Source: Shewanella phaeophyticola (GTDB lineage Bacteria > Pseudomonadota > Gammaproteobacteria > Enterobacterales > Shewanellaceae). Taken from it: DNA of 64,000 bases. Under the pieces are notes generated by a model that saw only the letters and a list, made by a program, of their open reading frames with translations, made no database searches and was not told where the DNA came from. The position numbers were made by a program, and so were the translations under genes. Numbering within the stretch: position 1 is the first letter of the stretch; each line of letters starts with the position of its first letter. Below, in pieces: positions 60,976 to 64,000 of the stretch. The stretch spans positions 3,596,001-3,660,000 of the forward strand of contig NZ_JAODOQ010000001.1 of the NCBI RefSeq assembly GCF_025398315.1, written 5' to 3'.

Positions 60976-61608
60976 ATGGCTAAAGCAACACTGTATTATG
61001 TTCACGACCCTATGTGTAGTTGGTGCTGGGGGTATCGCCCTGCATGGGATCCCCTGCAACAACAACTGCAACAAGAGTTTGCTGAGCAACTTGATGTTAC
61101 CTATCTTGTTGGCGGCTTAGCGCCTGACTCATCAGAGCCAATGCCTGAGTCGATGCAGCAAATGCTTGAACAAACCTGGCGTAATATCAACGAAAAACTA
61201 TCTACTGAATTTAATCACGATTTTTGGCGCAACGGTAAGCCACGGCGCTCAACCTACCCCGCTTGCCGTGCCACTCTGGTCGCGCGCCAATACGGTCAAG
61301 AGCAAGCCATGGTCAATGCCATACAACATGCTTATTATCTGCACGCCCAAAATCCATCAGATGTTGAGGTGTTATCGACATTAGCAGCATCATTAGGTAT
61401 CAATGCAGAGCAATTTAAACTGCAATTATTAAGTGAGCAAACTGAACAACAACTGCAAAAAGAGATTCATTTTGCCCGCCAATTACCCATCCAGGGGTTC
61501 CCCTCTTTAGTGCTCGTCGCCAACAATCATGCTTATCCCATAAAGCTTGATTATCAGCACTGGCAAACCAGTTTCGCAGACATTCAAGCCGTGTTGGCTA
61601 AGGTTTAG
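60976..61608 (+). CDS. DsbA-family thioredoxin-like protein
   Basis: A 210-residue FrnE/DsbA-like cytoplasmic protein. The start at 60976 (MAKATLYYVHDPMCSWC) has GAGGTCACC upstream. The redox motif is CSWCWGYRP near residue 14. An all-helical insert follows, and the cis-Pro loop is GFPSLVLV. No signal peptide is present. It could be a thiol-disulfide or glutathione-related oxidoreductase; the partner is unknown. It is a single gene divergent from the glycerophosphodiesterase. Confidence 0.87.
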   Translation: MAKATLYYVHDPMCSWCWGYRPAWDPLQQQLQQEFAEQLDVTYLVGGLAPDSSEPMPESMQQMLEQTWRNINEKLSTEFNHDFWRNGKPRRSTYPACRATLVARQYGQEQAMVNAIQHAYYLHAQNPSDVEVLSTLAASLGINAEQFKLQLLSEQTEQQLQKEIHFARQLPIQGFPSLVLVANNHAYPIKLDYQHWQTSFADIQAVLAKV

Positions 61609-61784
61609 GTGATGCTAGAGGGATTAGATTCTAGAGGTTGGGTATGGGATTCTAGGTGTTAGAGTCTTAGTGCTAGGCCTAAACTTGTGCAGGCGTTTCG
61701 TTTTAATTTGTGATATCCGCTACTGTTGCGCATTAAAGGCAACGATTAAAGTTAACATGAGGTAATGAATGGCAAATCGTAAGC

Positions 61785-62447
61785 GTGGTTTTTTGGGATG
61801 AATCATGGTATGTAATGTGGCGATTATTGCTGTTGATGACGCTATTGTTACTGTTGCTCAGGTTTGTCCCGCCGCCGACAACGTCATTTATGTTACAAAG
61901 CGACTACCCTGTGTCACAACATTGGGTCAATATTGATGAACTACCAGTGCACATTCCACTTGCCATGGTCGCCTCTGAAGATCAGCTTTTCCCTGAGCAC
62001 TTTGGTGTGGACTTTAGCGCTATCAGTAAGGCTCTTCAACAGTACGATGACGGTCAGAGCCTGCGCGGTGCCAGCACGATTACTCAACAAACAGCCAAAA
62101 ACCTCTTATTATGGCCAGGGCAAAGCTTTGTGCGCAAAGGATTAGAAGCCGTGTTAGCGTTAGGCCTTGAAGCCATTTGGGGTAAAAAACGTATTTTAGA
62201 AGTGTACGTAAACGTGGCTGAATTTGGCAAAGGTATTTATGGCGTAGAAGCTGCCAGCCAGCATTATTTTAATAAGTCTGCCAAATACCTTAGCAACAAA
62301 GAAGCGGCAAAGCTGGCGGTATTATTACCCAGTCCGCGCAATCGTAACCCAAACCATTTAACCCCGTATCTTAGCCAACGTGTGGTATGGGTTGAGCGGC
62401 AAATGAAACAATTAGGCACCGCTTATTTAACCCCTATTCTTCAATAG
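61785..62447 (+). CDS. mtgA: Monofunctional peptidoglycan transglycosylase
   Basis: A GT51 enzyme that polymerises lipid II into glycan chains at the inner membrane. One membrane span lies at MWRLLLLMTLLLLLLRFV. Catalytic strings are MVASEDQLFPEHFGVD (catalytic Glu), RGASTITQQTAKNLLLW and KRILEVYVNVAEFGKGIYG. The present start is a GTG at 61785. I suspect that the true start is the ATG at 61769 with GAGG upstream, the T-run at 61789-61794 having gained one T, which would give MANRKRGFWDESWYVM. The catalytic part is intact. Confidence 0.92.
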   Translation: MVFWDESWYVMWRLLLLMTLLLLLLRFVPPPTTSFMLQSDYPVSQHWVNIDELPVHIPLAMVASEDQLFPEHFGVDFSAISKALQQYDDGQSLRGASTITQQTAKNLLLWPGQSFVRKGLEAVLALGLEAIWGKKRILEVYVNVAEFGKGIYGVEAASQHYFNKSAKYLSNKEAAKLAVLLPSPRNRNPNHLTPYLSQRVVWVERQMKQLGTAYLTPILQ

Positions 62448-62674
62448 CCTGAGCTTAGAGAGCTTCCTATTAAAAAATGGAAAGAGAGCAGCATATTACT
62501 CATCATTATGGTCCTAGCCGTAAACTGCGCAATATTTTGCACAAAAGGCACGGTTCTTCCGAGTCGCTAACGCTGCAGACCATTCAAGATGAAAGCCTTA
62601 ATTAACAGGATTTGAGCCATATTTGCTGCTAGAATGCAGCCTTATTTCTGTAGGCTTTACGATAAAGGCAGGCT

Positions 62675-64000
62675 ATGACCGTTCTTCTGATGACCCCTCC
62701 AATGACCCAATTGAATACGCCCTATCCGGCAACGGCGTATTTAACGGGTTTTTTACGCTCACGCGGCTATGAGGCGGTACAACGAGATCCTGCCATTGAG
62801 TTGTTTCTTGAAATGATGACTGCGCCTGCATTGGAGGTGATCCGTCAACATGTAGAAGAAAACTTTGAGCAATTTGAAGACGATGAATTGCCAGATGTTA
62901 TTTTTAATTTTTTAGCCGAATTTGATCGTTACCACCTCACCGTTGAGCCTGCTATTCGCTTTTTGCAAGGCAAAGACCCAAGCCTAGCCATGCGCATTAA
63001 CACCCGTCGTTTTTTACCCGAAGGCTACAGCCTTTGACGCCATAGCACAAATGGAAGCCGTGTCGGGCGACGTACTGCAAGCCGCTTTTGGTAACCTTGG
63101 CGTGCAAGATAAAGCTAAATACTTGGCAACGTTATTTATTAACGATCTGTCGAACGTGATCACCCAAGGTGTCGACCCTTACTTTGAGGTCAGCCGTTAT
63201 GGTGAGCGCCTCGCCGCAGCTAACCCAACATTTGACGACCTTTACAACACCTTAACGGGTGAACCAAGCTTTAGTTCGGATATTTTAGAGCAACTCGTTG
63301 AGCAATATTTAGAAGAAACCCAGCCAAGTGTGGTCGCCTTAACCGTGCCTTTCCCTGGTAATATGCTTGGCGCATTACGCATTGCGCAAACCTGTAAAGC
63401 CATTAATCCTGAGCTGCCTGTGGTAATGGGTGGCGGCTTTGTTAATACTGAGCTTCGGGCATTAAAAGACCCACGCATATTCGAATTTGTCGACTTTATT
63501 TGTTTAGACGACGGCGAACGCCCATTAATTACCTTACTAGAATACTTTGAGGGCAAGCGCGGTATCGAAGAGCTAGTACGTACTTACTTTTTAGCAGAAG
63601 ATGAAAACGGCGAGCCTTACGTTCATCTTAATCAAAATACTGAGCTACACGACATTCCACAATCTGAGGTCGGTGCACCAATATACGATGGCCTGCCATT
63701 AACCGAATACTTGTCGTTATGCGAAATGCTCAACCCAATGCACCGCATATGGAGTGACGGTCGCTGGAACAAATTAACCATCGCCCATGGTTGCTACTGG
63801 CGTAAATGCAGCTTTTGCGATGTCAGCCTAGATTATATCGACCGCTACGATACCGCAGGCGCAGATGTTCTAGTCGACCGCATCGAGGCCTTGATTGCTG
63901 AAACCGGACAAACTGGTTTTCATTTTGTTGATGAAGCCTTGCCACCCAAAACCTTATTTGCTTTTGCAAAACGATTAATTGAACGCAACGTAGTGATCAG
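62675..64000 (+). pseudogene. B12-binding-domain radical SAM protein, 3' end outside window, one frameshift
   Basis: The N-terminal B12-binding-like part begins MTVLLMTPPMTQLNTPYPATAYL. The radical SAM motif is CYWRKCSFCDV near 63793-63823 (CX4CX2C spacing, unlike the classic CX3CX2C), followed by IDRYD. The frame breaks at 63023-63028: GGCTAC read as GGCCC gives FLPEGPAFDAIAQMEAVSG and joins both frames. The gene runs past the right edge. The product of the reaction is not known. Start ATG at 62675 has GGCAGG upstream. Alone, downstream of mtgA by about 230 bases. Confidence 0.85.

Noticed and set aside
61620-61680. Repeated CTAG-containing strings before mtgA
   Set aside because: They are irregular in spacing and length, so no defined repeat or site can be claimed.

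Overview
The window looks like chromosomal DNA of a marine gammaproteobacterium of the genus Shewanella or a very close relative. The evidence is the gene content (RapA, CmoM, RraB, a MetJ-controlled metB-metL/metF regulon, an octaheme tetrathionate-reductase-type cytochrome with a DUF3373 outer-membrane protein, many cyclic-di-GMP and two-component proteins), the modest GC content and the typical Shewanella small families. No rRNA, tRNA, CRISPR array, prophage or complete insertion sequence was seen.

Layout. 1-12.1 kb: end of a hybrid sensor kinase, a PhoH-like ATPase, rapA, a DUF3530 protein, a crotonase, and a response regulator with a CheC-like domain next to a diguanylate cyclase. 12.2-17.5 kb: rraB, plsC, and a leftward metal-uptake block (outer-membrane protein, binding protein, permease) with a Fur-type box upstream. 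17.7-30.2 kb: MaoC protein, cmoM, TraB/GumN protein, an EAL-CBS-GGDEF gene split by a MITE, DUF3016 and DUF4240 proteins, a double-receiver regulator preceded by a hexanucleotide repeat, HU, a porin, a cache-domain membrane protein and a QEGLA-motif protein. 30.3-36.6 kb: an HlyD-ABC exporter, a lipoprotein, an AGCS sodium:amino-acid symporter, an SRPBCC protein and a second MITE carrying a 47-bp tandem array. 36.6-45.9 kb: a CWC protein, a tsdB/tsdA-like thiosulfate/tetrathionate cytochrome pair, metF, a VOC protein, a 3'-5' exonuclease, metL, metB and metJ. 45.9-50.8 kb: a TauE/SafE protein, then a three-gene electron-transfer cluster (monoheme cytochrome, DUF3373 barrel, octaheme cytochrome). 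50.8-64 kb: RluA-type synthase, LON-domain protein, patatin, YhcH protein, ppaC, a TAXI-TRAP transporter with DUF1850, a glycerophosphodiesterase, a DsbA-like protein, mtgA and the start of a B12-binding radical SAM protein.

The strongest unexpected signal is the pattern of broken genes. About fifteen conserved genes, including housekeeping ones, carry one-base indels. In about thirteen places the reading frame is repaired by rewriting the local sequence as GGGCC (or GGCC), whereas intact GGGCC also occurs elsewhere. I read this as a site-specific sequencing or consensus artefact, possibly caused by a modified base at GG(G)CC, and not as mass pseudogenisation. The broken genes are entered as pseudogenes spanning the full original gene. 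The genuine interruption in the window is the MITE insertion in the EAL-GGDEF gene, which has a clean 3-bp target duplication.

Functionally, sulfur-oxyanion and anaerobic electron transfer (tsdBA-like genes and the octaheme cluster), methionine biosynthesis under MetJ, and signalling through cyclic-di-GMP are the main themes.
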